From assembly GCA_020633295.1 (NCBI GenBank), contig JACKDW010000017.1:145108-209107 (forward strand): DNA of 64,000 bases, read 5' to 3'. Made by a program: the position numbers and the translations under genes. Below are positions 36,597 through 46,118 of the stretch, piece after piece. Every line of letters starts with the position of its first letter. The stretch's first letter is position 1. The DNA is from Myxococcales bacterium. GTDB lineage: Bacteria > Myxococcota_A > Polyangia > Nannocystales > Nannocystaceae. Under the pieces are notes generated by a model. The model was not told the DNA's origin. It worked only from the letters and a program-made list of their open reading frames with translations, and searched no databases.

Positions 36597-38278
36597 CGTC
36601 GCTCCACCGTCATCTCAGCGAAGGCCGCGTCGAGCTCGGGGTCGAGCCGCGCGCCGAGGAACATGAGTTTGATGTACTGATAAGCCGCGAACTCGGGCTC
36701 GCTGCGCGCCAGCGTCGCCAGCGTCTGCACGGCCGGGTGATCGGCGTTGACCACGAGCAGCTGCACGCGGTCGAGCAGCTCCTGACCGCGCCCGCGCACG
36801 TCGGCGAGCTGCGCGAGCTCGCCGAAGTGCTCCTGCGTGATCGCGACGTCGCGCGCGATCGCGGAGCCGTGATAGTCGAGGTGCCCGGCGATGACGCCGG
36901 TGATCTCGCCGCCGCCGTCGACGATGAGCTGGGCGACGGCGGTGGTCAGCGGACGCCAGCGCTCGACGGCGTCCTCGGCGAGCGGGAGCGGCATGCAGCA
37001 GCGCTCGCAGACCGCGACCGCGCGGCCGCCGGTGTCGAGCGCCTTGAGCAGCCGGTGCTCCGGTGACCCCGGGGTCATGCGGATCACGAGGTGCCCGCGG
37101 TCCTCGAGCGCGTCGGTCAGCGGGCTGCGCTCGGCTTCGAAGAAGACGACCCCGCGGCGGGCGAGCGCGCGCCGGACCGCGCTGACGCCGATCGCCAGGC
37201 CGGCCGGGCTGCGGAAGGCCGCGCGGTCCTCGACGCCAGGTGGGAGCCGATACCCGCGGCGGATGTGCCAGATCGCGGCGTCGTAGAGGTACTCGCCGAG
37301 GGCCTCGTGCGCGGCGCGGGCCGCCTCGTCCTCGGGCACGCTCGTCCACACGCGCCTCTCGAGCATGCTGAAGACGCGCTCGCACAGGCGCGTCTCGACG
37401 ACGCTGCGGACCTGCGCGATCAGCCGCTGGTAGTGCACGTCGTGGATCACCGCGTCGCGCGTGAGCGTGAGGTCGAGCCGGCTCGAGGAGATCTTGTAGG
37501 CGATGCCGCGGATCCCGGGCGCCCGCTCGTCGTCGCCCCACGCGAGCGTCAGGCCGGCGCGGTAGAGGCCGTAGGAGCCCGCCTCGCCGCGCGCGGGGTG
37601 GGCGACGACGATCGCGTCGCCCTCGTCGCGCACGGTGACCGAGCAGGGCGCGTCGATGGCGAGCGGGCCGGAGATCCGCTCGCCGTCGAAGCGCACGACG
37701 GCCGCGACGTGACGACACCAGTCTCGAGTCGCCGCCCGGGCGCGCTCGCGGAGCGCGTCCGCCTGGTCCGCGGTCGCGCGCATGATCACGCGCACGACGG
37801 TCCCGTAGATGGCGCCGGCGCGCCGGCGCAGCGTGTACCGACGATCCCGGTCGAACACGACCCGCCAGTTCTCGCCGCGCCAGGAGCTGTCGATGATCAC
37901 GAGCTCCGGCTCGAGCGCGAACACGGACACGAGGCCGACGCCGTAGCGACCGACGCGGTTCGGCTCCTCGTCGCCGACGGAGTCAAACAGCGTGACGAGG
38001 CGCCCCTCGATGACGCCGCGCCCCATGCCGCCGCCGCGGTCCTCGACGACGAGCTCCGCGAAGCCGCGCGCGGGCTCGTCCGCGTCCACGAGCGCCTCGT
38101 CCGCGCCGCCCGTGTCCTCGGGCTCGAAGTCCACGCGGATGTCGATCTCCTCGCTCCCGGCGTCCAGCGAGTTCTGCACGAGCTCGCGGACGCAGCCCAG
38201 CGGGCTCTCGTACTGATGGACGAAGTGCTCGACGACCTCACCGTCTCGGAGCGGCTCGGGCGCTGCTGTCGTGTGCAT
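36575..38278 (-). CDS. HSP90-like GHKL ATPase
   Basis: A 567-residue protein with an intact GHKL (Bergerat) ATP-binding domain in its first ~165 residues: the N-box RELVQNSLDAGS with Glu32 and Asn36, the G1 loop VEDRGGGM (Asp80), and the lid GRYGVGLVS (110-118). This order and the following middle-domain segment (YTLRRRAGAIYGT) match HtpG/HSP90 better than histidine kinases, MutL or gyrase. The C-terminal half is divergent and ends in a segment typical of neither. The ATG has a GGAGG ribosome site 4 nt away. It is the first gene of a two-gene unit with the giant partner. Substrate unknown. Confidence 0.87.
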   Translation of the reverse strand: MHTTAAPEPLRDGEVVEHFVHQYESPLGCVRELVQNSLDAGSEEIDIRVDFEPEDTGGADEALVDADEPARGFAELVVEDRGGGMGRGVIEGRLVTLFDSVGDEEPNRVGRYGVGLVSVFALEPELVIIDSSWRGENWRVVFDRDRRYTLRRRAGAIYGTVVRVIMRATADQADALRERARAATRDWCRHVAAVVRFDGERISGPLAIDAPCSVTVRDEGDAIVVAHPARGEAGSYGLYRAGLTLAWGDDERAPGIRGIAYKISSSRLDLTLTRDAVIHDVHYQRLIAQVRSVVETRLCERVFSMLERRVWTSVPEDEAARAAHEALGEYLYDAAIWHIRRGYRLPPGVEDRAAFRSPAGLAIGVSAVRRALARRGVVFFEAERSPLTDALEDRGHLVIRMTPGSPEHRLLKALDTGGRAVAVCERCCMPLPLAEDAVERWRPLTTAVAQLIVDGGGEITGVIAGHLDYHGSAIARDVAITQEHFGELAQLADVRGRGQELLDRVQLLVVNADHPAVQTLATLARSEPEFAAYQYIKLMFLGARLDPELDAAFAEMTVERRWRRRNR

Positions 38279-38523
38279 GACCCTCCAGCGCCGACGGCCG
38301 GGGGCCTGGGCGCGGGATCACGGTACCCCCGATCACCCGGGCCCGTCACGTTTCCAGGGCGCGCACGCGTGCGCGCGCGGGCGAATCCGAGATCCGCAGC
38401 GAGGGCGCGCACGATCGCGCGCGCGGCGAGCCCGCGCGCTGACGGACATGCACGATCATTCATATTCCCGGCCCGTCGCCCGACGCGCCGAGGCGCGTCG
38501 AGAAACATGTATGTCCACGCGTC
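38279..38523. other. Intergenic region with strong hairpin
   Basis: About 0.25 kb between DUF2804-like and HSP90-like genes, both on the minus strand. It contains the hairpin at 38481-38500 and the ribosome site of the HSP90-like gene. Confidence 0.5.
38481..38500. terminator. GC-rich hairpin after the DUF2804-like gene
   Basis: CGACGCGCC and GGCGCGTCG form a perfect 9-bp stem with a GA loop, 24 nt after the stop of the gene on the minus strand; an AACATGTATGTCC islet lies between. Likely terminator. Confidence 0.5.
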
Positions 38524-39588
38524 CTACCAGCGCGCGAAGTGCCGCTCGAGGTAGCCGTACACGCCCTCGAGCGCGACGCGCTCGCCGGTCTCGGTCGTCA
38601 GCGCGCCGCGGTAGCGCCCGAACAGCTGGGTGAAGTTGGAGGCGAGGAGCCAGGCGTTCAGGGCCTCGCGGTGGCTGCCCTCGGCGACGAACTCGAGGTC
38701 GAGGCGCCCGTCGTAGGAGCGCAGCCGCCACGGTCGGCTCCCGAGCGCGCGGCGATCGAACTCGAATTGGACGGTGTCGAGCTTGTGCCGGCGCCCGTCG
38801 AGCCAGAAACAATTCTCGGTGACGCCCGACTCGTTGACGCCGCAGACCGCGTTCAGGCCGACGCGGCGGCCGTCGGCGAGCCGACCTGAGAGACAGCCCC
38901 AGAGCCAGAAGGTCTCGCGGCGCATGTAGCCCGCGCTCCAGTCGCTGCCGCCGCAGGCGTCGACGGCGGCGAGATCGACCTCGCCGCCCTCCCAGCGCAC
39001 GCGCCCCGTGACCGGCAGCCCCGCGGCCTTGCGCGTGTACACCCAGCCGGTCGGGCCCGTGCGCGTGCAAACGCGCATCGGCTCGCTCGGCGCGTCCTCG
39101 TGCAGGCGCAGGTCGATCTCGACGCGGTCGGGCAGCTCGACCCGCAGCGCCCGCGTCCGCGCCTCGGGGTCGGCGGTCATCGTGAAGCGATTTCGCCCGG
39201 CGCGAAACGAGACGACGCCGCGCTCCGGCGTCTTCGCGAAGCGCGCGCCGAGGGCGAGCGGGGTGCGAAAGGTGAAGTGACGAACACGCCGCGTGGACGG
39301 CTCGAACAGGTAGACGAACGCCGTGCCGACGTAGCGGATGTCGACGATCGCGCAGCCGAGGACGAGCGCGGGAGAGAGCGCGCCGATGAACTGAAACTGG
39401 TTATAGGAGAAGTAGCGCCGCAGCCAGGAGACGGGGCGATCGAAGGGGTCGGTGAGCTGGAAGTCGGCGCCGTTGATCTCCTCAACAGGGCCCGAGAACA
39501 CGCCGTAGCGGGCGTCGCCCGCGTCGTCGATGAGGCGCCGGGGCGGCCGCGCCTCGGGGCTCTTGCCCATCACTCCCGGGATCGTCAT
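38524..39588 (-). CDS. DUF2804-family protein
   Basis: A 354-residue protein that resembles the DUF2804 family (beta-sandwich, possibly related to lipocalin-like carotenoid or tocopherol cyclase folds). Characteristic segments are DWSAGYMRRETFWLWG, GLNAVCGVNESGVTENCFW and a final VEGVYGYLE-like strand. No signal peptide or membrane segment was seen. Function in the family is unknown. The ATG has a GGAG site 7 nt upstream. It diverges from the alpha-2-macroglobulin gene, and the 161-nt gap must hold both promoters; on the other side lies the HSP90-like gene. Confidence 0.75.
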   Translation of the reverse strand: MTIPGVMGKSPEARPPRRLIDDAGDARYGVFSGPVEEINGADFQLTDPFDRPVSWLRRYFSYNQFQFIGALSPALVLGCAIVDIRYVGTAFVYLFEPSTRRVRHFTFRTPLALGARFAKTPERGVVSFRAGRNRFTMTADPEARTRALRVELPDRVEIDLRLHEDAPSEPMRVCTRTGPTGWVYTRKAAGLPVTGRVRWEGGEVDLAAVDACGGSDWSAGYMRRETFWLWGCLSGRLADGRRVGLNAVCGVNESGVTENCFWLDGRRHKLDTVQFEFDRRALGSRPWRLRSYDGRLDLEFVAEGSHREALNAWLLASNFTQLFGRYRGALTTETGERVALEGVYGYLERHFARW

Positions 39589-39736
39589 CGCTCGCTCCGA
39601 TCGCCGCGCCCGCCGGCGCGCGGCTCACGATCGCACGCGCGCGCGGCGGCTGTACAGCGCCCCGCGACGCTGTCTGTGCGGCCGCCGATCGTCGCCGCGC
39701 GCGAAACCGCAGCGCCGGCTCGTGGGTGCCTGTCGG

Positions 39737-39742
39737 TATAGT
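39737..39742 (+). promoter_or_regulatory. -10 box TATAGT, 7 nt before ATG start
   Basis: TATAGT, 7 nt, then the ATG of the alpha-2-macroglobulin gene. It selects this ATG over an in-frame GTG 24 nt upstream. Confidence 0.6.
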
Positions 39743-39749
39743 GAGGCCG

Positions 39750-42700
39750 ATGCGCACCCGCCTGCACGCCCCCACGGCCGAACGCTCCGGTCTCGACAGC
39801 CCGCGCCCCGCCGCGCGCGCCGTCCTCGCGGCCCTCCTCATGTTGCTGGCGGTGACGCTCACGCTCACCGGCTGCACCAAGAAGAAAGCCGACACCGCGG
39901 GCGAGACCGGCGGCGCGACGGACGAGCTCGCCGCGCCGGCGAAGATCGATCTGTGGAAGGGCGTGCCGCCGCTCGAGCCGCAGCCGACCGACTACGCGAC
40001 GGAGCTCAAGCCGGCGAGCGAGGGGCCGAAGCCGCCGCCGTCGGTGAGCGAGCGCGTGGAGCTGCCGTTCCCCCCGCCGGCGCCGCCCGACACCAAGCCC
40101 GAGACGCCCGAGCCCGGCGCGCTCGAGATCCTGCGCTACAGCCCCGAGGGCGCGCAGAGCCTCGTCGACGCGGTCACGGTCGCGTTCAACCAGCCGATGG
40201 TCCCGCTCGCGTCGATCGACGACCTGCGCGAGCACGCGGTGCCGCTGACGATCGAGCCGCAGCCGAAGGGGCAGTTTCGCTGGCTCGGCACGCAGATGGT
40301 CGCCTTCGAACCCGAGGGCCGCATGCCGTTCTCGACGACCTACACCGCGCGGGTCAAGGCCGGCACCACCTCGGAGCTCGGCGCCGCGCTCGCGTCGGAG
40401 AAGACGTGGACCTTCACGACCCCGACGCTCGAGCTGGCCTCGAGCAGCCCCGGCGACGGGGCCGAGGGGCTCGAGCTGAACCCGACGATCGTGCTGCGCT
40501 TCAACCAGCCGATCCGCCGCGACGCGCTCGCGGCCGCGCTCTCGCTGCGCGGCGGCGGCAAGACGATCGCCACGCGCTCGCTGCCGCGCGCGCAGTGGGC
40601 CGAGCGCGGGCCCAAGTCCGACGAGGAGGCGGCCCGCACGATGATCCTCACGCTCGAGAGCCCGCTCGCGCCCAACACGAGCTACCGCCTCGAGCTGCCC
40701 GCGGGCGTGTACGGCGAGGGGCCCAACAAGTCGAAGGCGAGCGCGATCGGCTTCAAGACCTACCCGCCGCTGACGCTGCGCGGGCCCGACTGCGATCGCT
40801 GGGACTGCCACGCCGGCAGCGGCGTCTCGCTGCACGCGAGCACCGCGGTCGTCGGGCCGACGCTCGAGCAGCGCCTGACCGTGCAGCCGCCGGTCGAGGA
40901 GCTGGTGATCTCGGGCGGGAGCTCGCCCTACCTCGCGGGCAAGTTCCTCGGCGACACGACCTACACGGTCACGGTCGAGCCTGGCGTCGAGGACACCCAC
41001 GGGCAGACGCTGGGCAAGCGCTTCACGGCGCGCTTCAAGGTCCCGCCGATCGACCCGCAGCTCGGGCTGCGCGTGCCCGGCAAGAACCCCGCGGTGCTCG
41101 AGCTGAGCCACAGCCGGATCCTCGACCTGCGCGTCGGCGGGCACAAGCAGATCGAGCTGCGCGCGCGCCGGTTCACGGTCGACGAGCTCAAGACCTTCCT
41201 GCAGGCGTCGTACAACGACGACGAGTACTCCTGGCCGTACAACACCCCCGAGCCGCAGCTCCAGCAGGAGTACGACGTCAAGGACTCGCGCACGCAGGTC
41301 GAGCGCCTCGGCGTCGACCTGCAGGCGCTGCTGCCCGAGCCGGGCAGCTTCGCGTACCTCAGCTTCCGCAGCGAGCCGTACCAGCGCTGGGGCTACACGC
41401 AGCGCGACCACTTCGCGCAGATCGTCAGCCGCACCGACCTCGGCGTCACCGTCGCGCTCGACCACGACAGCGGCGTCGCGCTCGTCACCAGCGTCGAGCG
41501 CGGCGCGCCGATCGCCGGCGCCGAGGTCCAGCTGTGGGAGCGCTACGCCGACAAGCCGCTGTGGACCGGCACCACCGGCGGCGACGGCGTGGTCGCGCTC
41601 AGCTTCACGGAGACGCTCGACAGCAGCCCCCACGTGATCGTCAAGCACGGCCGCGACGTCTCGTTCACGCCGCTGCAGTCGGACGTCCAGGGCCGCTGGC
41701 GCGGCTACTACGGCGGCCGCAACAACGAGGACGAGCCGCGCGTGTTCTTCTACACGGACCGCACGCCCTACAAGCCCGGCGACACGGTGCACCTCTCGGG
41801 CGTGCTGCGCAAGGAGAGCAAGGGACCTGACGGAAAGGTCATCCCGTGGCGCAAGGGGCTCACCGCGGAGTACGTCGTCAACGGGCCGCGCGGGCACGAG
41901 CTCACGAAGGGCGAGCTGAAGATCGGCCCGCTGGGGACCTTCAGCGTCGACATCGAGACCGAGGCGGGCGGCGACACCGGCGACTACCGCTTCCGCGTGA
42001 CGGTGCCCGGCGGGCTGTTCGGCAGCGACCGCAGCTTCACGCACCACTTCCCGGTCGAGACCTACCGCGTGCCGGAGTTCGAGGTCGAGGTCGCGCGCCC
42101 CGAGTCGACGCCGCTGATGTTCGGCGACACGCTCACGGCCGAGGTCGTCGCCCGCTACCTGCACGGCGCGCCGCTCGTCGGCGGCGAGGTCAGCTACACG
42201 CTCACGCGCCAGGAGACCGGCTTCACGCCGCCCGGCGCCGAGAACGAGAGCTACAGCTTCGGCCGCGGCTACGGCGGGTACCGCGGCTACGGCCGCTACG
42301 GCGGCTTCGGCTACGGCGGCGGCTCGATGGTGCTCGAGCGCGGGCACGGGGCGACCGACGCCCGCGGCGCGTACAAGATCGCGCGCGCGCTCGCGGCCGT
42401 CGAGCACCCCGAGGGCAGCAAGCCGCCCGAGGAGGCGGCCGGCGATGACGAGGAGGAAGCGGGCGAGGAGCGCGAGGAGCCGGACCCGCCCGCCGCCGCG
42501 ACCTACTCGATCGAGTCCGAGGTCGTCGATCAGAACCACCAGGCGATCGCCGGGCGCGGCAGCTTCGTCGTCCACCCGGCCGCGGTCTACCCCGGCGTCC
42601 GCAGCGACCGCTCGGTGTACAAGGCCGGCGAGACCGCGCGCCTCGAGGCGGTCGTCGTCGACCACGCCGGCAAGCGGCTCGAGGGCAAGCCGCTGGTGAT

Positions 42701-45700
42701 CGCGCTGCAGCGCAAGGACACCTCGCGCACCGCGGTGCAGAAGAGCGGCCGCTGGAGCTTCGAGTACAAGACGACCACCACCGAGGTGGGCAAGTGCGAG
42801 CGCCGCTCGAAGGCGGCGCCGACGGTCTGCGAGCTGCCGATCGAGAAGGCCGGCAACTACACGGTGCGCGCGCTGACGCGCGACGACGAGGGGCGCGAGA
42901 ACCTCTCGACGATGACGCTCTACGTGCACGGCGACGACGCGGTGATCTGGCAGGAGGACCAGAAGACGGTCGACCTCGTGCCGCAGAAGCGCGAGTACAA
43001 GCCCGGCGAGACCGCGACGCTGCTGCTGCGCTCGCCCTTCCAGGACGCGCGCGGGCTCGTCGTGCTCGAGCGCGAGGGCATCGTCGACCACTTCCCGGTG
43101 ACGATCACGGGCGGGACCGCGACCGTCAGCTTCCCGGTCACCGAGACGATGATCCCGAACCTCGGGATCTCGGCGGTCGTCACCCGCGGGCGCGTCGACG
43201 TGCCGGGGGCGCCGCCCGGGCAGGACCTCGGGCGCCCGAGCCACGCGAGCGGGCACGTCGAGCTCGCGGTCAGCAAGGACCCCAAGAAGATCGCGGTCAC
43301 CGTGACGCCCGCGGCCGACGCGATCGCGCCGGGCGAGACGCTGCGCGTCGAGCTCGAGACCGCGACCGCCGACGGCGCGCCGCTGCCCGCCGCCGTCGCG
43401 GTGTTCGTGGTCGACGAGGGCGTGCTCAGCCTGATGGGCTACGAGACGCCGGACCCGCTGGGCTTCTTCCACCGCGCGCGCAGCCCGATGGTCTCGCTCT
43501 ACGACCTGCGCACCTACCTGCTGCCCAAGGACGAGACCGCCGAGGTCGACGCGCCGGCGAAGGAAAAGGAGATGGCGCAGACGATCTCGCTCGAGGGCTA
43601 CGCCGCGGCCGAGGAGCCCGAGGCCGAGGAGGAGCGCGCCGACGACGACGGCGCCGTCGCGTTCAACGGCCACGGACGGCTCTCGCGCAACGGCGGCGGC
43701 CTCGCGAAGACGGCCGACCGCGCGCGCAAGTCGTCCTCGCGGGCGCCCGGCGGCCCGATGCCCCCGCCCGCGCCGTCGGCCAAGCCGGTCGCCGCGACGA
43801 CCGGAGCGCTCGCGCTCGACGCCAACGCGGCCATGGCCAACGACGTGAAGCTGCGGACGATGTTCGCGACCACGGCCTACTTCAACCCCGAGGTCCGCAC
43901 GGACGAGTCCGGCAAGGCGAGCCTCGAGATCCCGATGCCGGAGAACCTGACGAGCTTCCGGATCATGGCGGTCGCGGTCGACCCGGCCCAGGACGACCGC
44001 TTCGGCTCCGGCGACAGCAGCGTGCGCGTGCGCAAGCCGATCATGCTGCGGCCCTCGATGCCGCGCTTCGCCAACTACGGCGACCAGTTCCAGGGCTCGG
44101 TGATGGTCGACAACCAAACCGACGCGCCGCAGGCCGTGCTCGTGGGCGCGCGCGGGCTCAACGTCACCTTCACCGGCGAGACCGAGCGCCAGCTCGAGAT
44201 CCCGGCGGGCGAGTCCCGCGAGGTCCGCTTCGCGATGGCGACCGACCAGGTCGGGACCATGCGCCTGCAGTTCGCCGCGCTCGCCAACGGCGGGCGCGAC
44301 GCGACCGAGCTCGAGCTGCCTGTGCTGTACCCGGCGACGCGCCAGGCCTTCGCCACCTACGGCGCGACCGACAGCAGCGTGGTGCAGACGGTGCAGCCGC
44401 CGAAGGACGCGCTGCCCGGCTACGGCGGGCTCGAGGTCAGCATGAGCTCGACCGCGCTCAACGGGCTCGAGGACGCGGTCAGCTTCCTCGTCGACTACCG
44501 CTACGAGTGCACCGAGCAGGCCGCGAGCCGGCTCTTGCCGATCTTCGTGCTCGGGCCGGTGCTCGACGAGTTCCCGATCGCCGAGGTCAAGGACCTCGAG
44601 CGGCGCAAGGCGCTCGCGGTCGCGGGGATCGCCAAGGTCCTCGGGCGCCAGAACGGCGACGGCGGCTTCCGCTACTGGGACACGCCGTCGCGCAGCTCGG
44701 CCTACCTCTCGACGTGGACGACCTTCGCGCTGCTCGAGGGCAAGAAGGCGGGCTTCGAAGTCGACGAGGACGCGCTGACGCGGGCCAAGCAGTACCTGCG
44801 CCGCTACATCGAGCGCGGCGATCAGGACCTCTGGGGCTGGTACTACTCGTGGACGACGCGCGCCTTCGCGCTGTGGCTGCTGAGCCGCGAGGGCGAGGGC
44901 GCCGAGCTGTTCGCGCGGGTCCACGGCCACAGGAGCGAGATGCCGCTGTACGCCCACGCGCTGCTGATGAGCGCGGCCCACACGTACGGCCGGGCCGCCG
45001 AGCGTGACGCCCAGCTCCGCGACTTCCGCGAGCGCGTGAAGGAGAACGCGCGCGTCGTCCACTTCGTCGAGCGCAAGTCCGAGAGCGCCGCCGAGGGCCT
45101 GCAGCTGCTCATGCACTCGGACGTGCAGACCGACGCGATCGCGCTGATGGCGTTGCTCGAGGTCGCGCCCGAGGACCCGCTGCTGCCGAAGGTCATGGCC
45201 GGGATCATGGCGGAGCGAGACCCGCGCGAGGGCGGCCGCTGGGGCACGACCCACGCCAACGCCTGGGCGCTGCTGGCCGCGAGCCGCTACTTCACGACGG
45301 TCGAGAAGACCGTGCCGGACTACATCGCGCGCATCTGGCTCGACGAGCAGTTCGCCGGGCAGCAGGAGTTCCGCGGCCGCGACATGTCGGTCGTCGAGCA
45401 GCGGGTGCCCATGCGCAAGCTGCTCGCCGGGTCAGGCGCGGACAAGACGCTGCTGCTGGCCAAGGAGGGGCCCGGCAAGCTCTACTACCGGCTCGGCCTG
45501 CGCTACGCGCCCGCCGACCTCAAGATGAAGGCGGAGGACCAGGGCTTCACGGTCTCGCGCAGCTACGCGCCGGTCGCCCTCGGCGACCGCGAGCCCGACC
45601 CCGAGTCGGTCAAGCGCCTGCCGGGCGGCGACTGGCAGATCAAGGTCGGCACCACGGTGCAGGTCTCGCTGACCGTCGTCGTCCGCGACCGCGCGACCTT

Positions 45701-46076
45701 CGTGGTCGTCGACGACCCGCTGCCCGCCGGCCTCGAGGGTCAGAACGCGCGCTTCGACACGACCACGCGCATCAACGGGGCCAACAGCACGCGCCGCGAC
45801 ATGGGCGACCTCGAGGGGCTCCTGGGCGCGAGCGGGCGCGCGTCGCGGGGCTACGGCTGGTGGCACCGCTGGTGGAGCTGGAGTCACACCGACCTGCGTG
45901 ACGACCGCATGCTGCTGTTCGCCGACCGCCTGCCCGCGGGCGTCTACACCCACACCTACACGGCGCGCGCGACCACGGTCGGCACCTTCCAGCTGCCGCC
46001 GCTGCACGCCGAGGGCATGTACACGCCGGAGCAATTCGGGCACACCGCGAGCGCGGTCGTCCGCGTCGTCGAGTGA
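39750..46076 (+). CDS. Alpha-2-macroglobulin lipoprotein with thioester
   Basis: A 2108-residue bacterial alpha-2-macroglobulin, a protease trap of the cell envelope. The signal peptide ends at a lipobox (TLTGC, Cys42). Macroglobulin-type beta domains follow, with the typical YKPGDTVHLSG and EYKPGETATLLL strands. The thioester motif CTEQ starts at Cys1587 and is followed by the helical thioester domain (DGGFRYWDTPSRSSAYLSTW). A Gly/Tyr/Arg-rich insertion (near 42260-42330) and an acidic segment precede the mid part; a Pro/Ala/Ser-rich stretch with QTISLEGYAAAEE near residue 1280 may be the bait region. Intact Cys-Gln thioester means it should trap proteases covalently. Usually paired with PBP1C, which is not nearby. 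Confidence 0.95.
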   Translation: MRTRLHAPTAERSGLDSPRPAARAVLAALLMLLAVTLTLTGCTKKKADTAGETGGATDELAAPAKIDLWKGVPPLEPQPTDYATELKPASEGPKPPPSVSERVELPFPPPAPPDTKPETPEPGALEILRYSPEGAQSLVDAVTVAFNQPMVPLASIDDLREHAVPLTIEPQPKGQFRWLGTQMVAFEPEGRMPFSTTYTARVKAGTTSELGAALASEKTWTFTTPTLELASSSPGDGAEGLELNPTIVLRFNQPIRRDALAAALSLRGGGKTIATRSLPRAQWAERGPKSDEEAARTMILTLESPLAPNTSYRLELPAGVYGEGPNKSKASAIGFKTYPPLTLRGPDCDRWDCHAGSGVSLHASTAVVGPTLEQRLTVQPPVEELVISGGSSPYLAGKFLGDTTYTVTVEPGVEDTHGQTLGKRFTARFKVPPIDPQLGLRVPGKNPAVLELSHSRILDLRVGGHKQIELRARRFTVDELKTFLQASYNDDEYSWPYNTPEPQLQQEYDVKDSRTQVERLGVDLQALLPEPGSFAYLSFRSEPYQRWGYTQRDHFAQIVSRTDLGVTVALDHDSGVALVTSVERGAPIAGAEVQLWERYADKPLWTGTTGGDGVVALSFTETLDSSPHVIVKHGRDVSFTPLQSDVQGRWRGYYGGRNNEDEPRVFFYTDRTPYKPGDTVHLSGVLRKESKGPDGKVIPWRKGLTAEYVVNGPRGHELTKGELKIGPLGTFSVDIETEAGGDTGDYRFRVTVPGGLFGSDRSFTHHFPVETYRVPEFEVEVARPESTPLMFGDTLTAEVVARYLHGAPLVGGEVSYTLTRQETGFTPPGAENESYSFGRGYGGYRGYGRYGGFGYGGGSMVLERGHGATDARGAYKIARALAAVEHPEGSKPPEEAAGDDEEEAGEEREEPDPPAAATYSIESEVVDQNHQAIAGRGSFVVHPAAVYPGVRSDRSVYKAGETARLEAVVVDHAGKRLEGKPLVIALQRKDTSRTAVQKSGRWSFEYKTTTTEVGKCERRSKAAPTVCELPIEKAGNYTVRALTRDDEGRENLSTMTLYVHGDDAVIWQEDQKTVDLVPQKREYKPGETATLLLRSPFQDARGLVVLEREGIVDHFPVTITGGTATVSFPVTETMIPNLGISAVVTRGRVDVPGAPPGQDLGRPSHASGHVELAVSKDPKKIAVTVTPAADAIAPGETLRVELETATADGAPLPAAVAVFVVDEGVLSLMGYETPDPLGFFHRARSPMVSLYDLRTYLLPKDETAEVDAPAKEKEMAQTISLEGYAAAEEPEAEEERADDDGAVAFNGHGRLSRNGGGLAKTADRARKSSSRAPGGPMPPPAPSAKPVAATTGALALDANAAMANDVKLRTMFATTAYFNPEVRTDESGKASLEIPMPENLTSFRIMAVAVDPAQDDRFGSGDSSVRVRKPIMLRPSMPRFANYGDQFQGSVMVDNQTDAPQAVLVGARGLNVTFTGETERQLEIPAGESREVRFAMATDQVGTMRLQFAALANGGRDATELELPVLYPATRQAFATYGATDSSVVQTVQPPKDALPGYGGLEVSMSSTALNGLEDAVSFLVDYRYECTEQAASRLLPIFVLGPVLDEFPIAEVKDLERRKALAVAGIAKVLGRQNGDGGFRYWDTPSRSSAYLSTWTTFALLEGKKAGFEVDEDALTRAKQYLRRYIERGDQDLWGWYYSWTTRAFALWLLSREGEGAELFARVHGHRSEMPLYAHALLMSAAHTYGRAAERDAQLRDFRERVKENARVVHFVERKSESAAEGLQLLMHSDVQTDAIALMALLEVAPEDPLLPKVMAGIMAERDPREGGRWGTTHANAWALLAASRYFTTVEKTVPDYIARIWLDEQFAGQQEFRGRDMSVVEQRVPMRKLLAGSGADKTLLLAKEGPGKLYYRLGLRYAPADLKMKAEDQGFTVSRSYAPVALGDREPDPESVKRLPGGDWQIKVGTTVQVSLTVVVRDRATFVVVDDPLPAGLEGQNARFDTTTRINGANSTRRDMGDLEGLLGASGRASRGYGWWHRWWSWSHTDLRDDRMLLFADRLPAGVYTHTYTARATTVGTFQLPPLHAEGMYTPEQFGHTASAVVRVVE
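42258..42330 (+). other. Gly/Tyr/Arg-rich insertion in the macroglobulin
   Basis: About 24 residues made of GRGYGGYRGYGRYGG-like words interrupt a macroglobulin strand. Low-complexity Gly/Tyr segments are not usual for the family and may form an exposed flexible loop. Confidence 0.7.
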
Positions 46077-46098
46077 CATGTCCCAATCGACATGTCAC
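46073..46098. terminator. Perfect 10-bp dyad GTGACATGTC...GACATGTCAC
   Basis: A perfect 10-bp inverted repeat with a CCAATC loop. It contains the TGA stop of the macroglobulin gene and ends 21 nt before the stop of the convergent lipoprotein gene. Each arm itself contains the palindrome GACATGTC. Likely bidirectional terminator. Confidence 0.65.
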
Positions 46099-46118
46099 CG
46101 GAGAGCGCACGAGCGACG

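Noticed and set aside
36575..38278. HSP90-like gene as true HtpG or as a histidine kinase
   Set aside because: Nucleotide motifs and middle segment are HSP90-like, but the C-terminal half diverges, so htpG was not assigned; there is no H-box or receiver domain.
39585..45254. 1889-codon minus-strand frame opposite the macroglobulin gene
   Set aside because: Composition is Arg/Ala/Leu-rich with no domain; the plus strand has a complete macroglobulin with signal peptide and thioester.
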